Shown piece after piece: positions 62,618-64,000 of a DNA stretch of 64,000 nt. How positions within the stretch are numbered: the first letter of the stretch is position 1; every line of letters begins with the position of its first letter. The notes beneath the pieces were generated by a model that saw only the letters and a list, made by a program, of their open reading frames with translations, ran no database searches and had not been told where the DNA came from. A program made the translations under genes and the position numbers. The DNA is from Panagrolaimus kolymaensis (taxonomy: Eukaryota > Nematoda > Chromadorea > Rhabditida > Panagrolaimidae). The stretch covers positions 930,001-994,000 of the forward strand of contig JAJQJQ010000030.1 of the NCBI GenBank assembly GCA_028622995.1. The letters run 5' to 3'.

Positions 62618-63432
62618 GATGATAAATAAAAAAACCGGGATGTACATATAATGTTTGTTGTTTATGGAAAGAAGTAAATTTAACAATTAACGAAAGTAAA
62701 AGTTGCTCCATATGCATTTCCAACATTTGGATCTTCAAGGGCTTGAAAAGCTGGAAGGGATAAATCCATGTGATCTCGGGGACATGAAGGACATTTATCT
62801 TTGATTGGAACAGTGATACTTAAAATTATAAATAATTATTTATAATAATCTTAAAATTTAAAAGCAAACCTTTTGCCTTTATAATCCACTTTTAAACAAT
62901 ATCCACACAATGGATCATTATTTGGATTGGCTGAAGTAAACCATTCATGTGAAACAGCAACAAGCATTTCACTTGCAGCATTCATTTGGCTTCCACATGC
63001 TCCATACCCGGCATCATTATAATATGTAAAATGTCCACCAAATGGTTGAGATAAAGGAACACCCATAACAGTGCAGCAAAAAACAACAGCAGAAACAAAA
63101 ACAATAACAAAAATAGTCTTCATTTTTTTGTGACAAACCTTTTTTGGTTAAATTAACAACTTTGTGAATAAATTGCTTGCTTTTTTGAAGATTCTATTAG
63201 TTGTTTTATACTCAAATAATTTTCCATTCCATTCACCGGAAATTGCGGGGGTTTTTTCTTACTTTTTAATGATAAAAGAATACTCAAACTTTGTTTTTTT
63301 TACTTTGAAATTATACACATGATAAATACAATAACAAAGATTTTTAAGTCTTTCGCTTATCAGTTAAAAAAACTGTTATTGTTTTTTTTGTGAGTGAGTA
63401 AAAAGTGTTGGCGTTCCTCTTCATTCATCTGT
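62618..63432 (-). repeat. Inverted duplication, copy B (with expansin-like gene)
   Basis: Reverse-oriented counterpart of 39833-40632. The promoter and 3' flank differ by many substitutions and indels, whereas the coding body and intron are almost identical. Confidence 0.85.
62680..63123 (-). CDS. Expansin-like secreted DPBB protein, copy B
   Basis: Exons 63123-62870 and 62818-62680 join in frame to 130 aa. The protein differs from copy A only at three signal-peptide positions (MKTIFVIVF against MKTLFAFVF); the mature domain is identical. The 51-base intron is identical to that of copy A, and a single silent change (TTT for TTC near the stop) is seen after codon 7. Function and fold are as for copy A: signal peptide plus one DPBB domain with the MDLS aspartate and conserved cysteines. 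It has its own diverged promoter and 3' flank, so the two copies may be regulated differently. Confidence 0.88.
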
Positions 63433-64000
63433 TGTAAGTAAGAAATATGTTTGTAGTCTGAGTAATAATGATTCCCAAATGTGATTGGTAATTCTAATAC
63501 TCAATGCACTGAAAGTTTCATTACATCGCTTGTTTTTGAGAACAATAAAAGTGATTACTGTAAAAACTTGAATATACATATGTTAGTGGTTTCACTCTTT
63601 CTTTTAATTCATTGCTTTTTTATTCGTTTTTTTGTGTATCACAATAACTTTTTGAGGAAATGATTGCTTCATGTGAATGAAAAAAATATATCTAAAAACG
63701 GAAACATGTTGAGGTTGGTTAATTAGTCTTTATAATCATTTCAAAATTTTTTTATAAACATGAACAAATGTTTCGAATCAACACAAACCACAGTTTTTTC
63801 ATTTATTCATGCCCATGATTGTTTGCCAAATCATGCTTCAGATTTTTATACTTTAGTATTTGATTGTGCTATGGTTGCGCGCTGAATCGACAAACTTTCT
63901 TTCGCATCAAAAATTATTTTTCTTTTATGCAAATTTGAATTATTAGTTACCATCAAAATTTTATATAAGCAATTTGTGAATCCTAAAAATTATTTCATTC
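63433..64000. other. Terminal intergenic region
   Basis: No gene seen up to the window end; A/T-rich. Confidence 0.5.

Noticed and set aside
1..64000. tRNA, rRNA and spliced-leader RNA genes
   Set aside because: Looked for T-loop-like GGTTCRANTCC and SL-like sequences by eye and found no convincing match; a covariance-model search would be decisive.

Overview
The window looks like nuclear DNA of a nematode. It is very A+T-rich by eye, with long poly-T and poly-A tracts. Genes are cut by many GT-AG introns, mostly 45-150 bases, that end in the nematode-style acceptor TTTTNAG or TTTCAG. The gene content is also nematode-like: two tandem serpentine chemoreceptors of the srh type, a divergent nuclear hormone receptor, a CUB-like secreted protein, a peptide-receptor-like GPCR and an nsy-1/ASK1 MAP3K. 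The species cannot be named from the sequence. A two-member expansin-like/DPBB family and a bacterial-type B12-binding radical SAM gene suggest a lineage with horizontally acquired genes. No tRNA, rRNA, CRISPR array, operon-like cluster or viral gene was recognised. All exon joins below were built by hand and each closes in frame.

Layout. 1-3930: gene-free, T-rich, with a 199-base fold-back element. 3931-9081 (+): CREB3-like bZIP factor with a 3 kb first intron. 10573-12479 (+): secreted cysteine-rich protein with five EB-like modules. 12639-15227 (-): SLC7/LAT-type amino-acid transporter, convergent with it. 17873-19025 (-) and 23596-24716 (-): paralogous srh-like chemoreceptors flanking the B12/radical SAM gene at 20567-22280 (-). 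25348-26050: element with 14-base terminal inverted repeats. 26425-26877 (+): small unrecognised protein. 27055-30735 (-): peptide-receptor-like GPCR whose last intron holds a GGATCC-type minisatellite and GC-rich hairpins. 30736-35740: gene-poor, A-rich. 35741-39685 (+): multi-exon CUB-like secreted protein. 40141-40584 (+): expansin-like gene A. 41053-43047 (+): nuclear hormone receptor. 43048-53836: 10.8 kb gene-poor, T-rich. 53837-61819 (+): complete nsy-1/ASK1 homologue. 62680-63123 (-): expansin-like gene B, almost identical to gene A and inverted.

How they fit together. Most genes are unrelated single-copy loci: signalling (nsy-1, GPCRs), transcription (bZIP, NHR), transport (SLC7) and secretion (EB-like, CUB-like, expansin-like). 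The most unusual items are the intron-bearing B12-dependent radical SAM gene between two chemoreceptor paralogues, and the inverted expansin-like pair, whose pattern of identity points to gene conversion. The bZIP factor also lacks the membrane anchor usual for its family.
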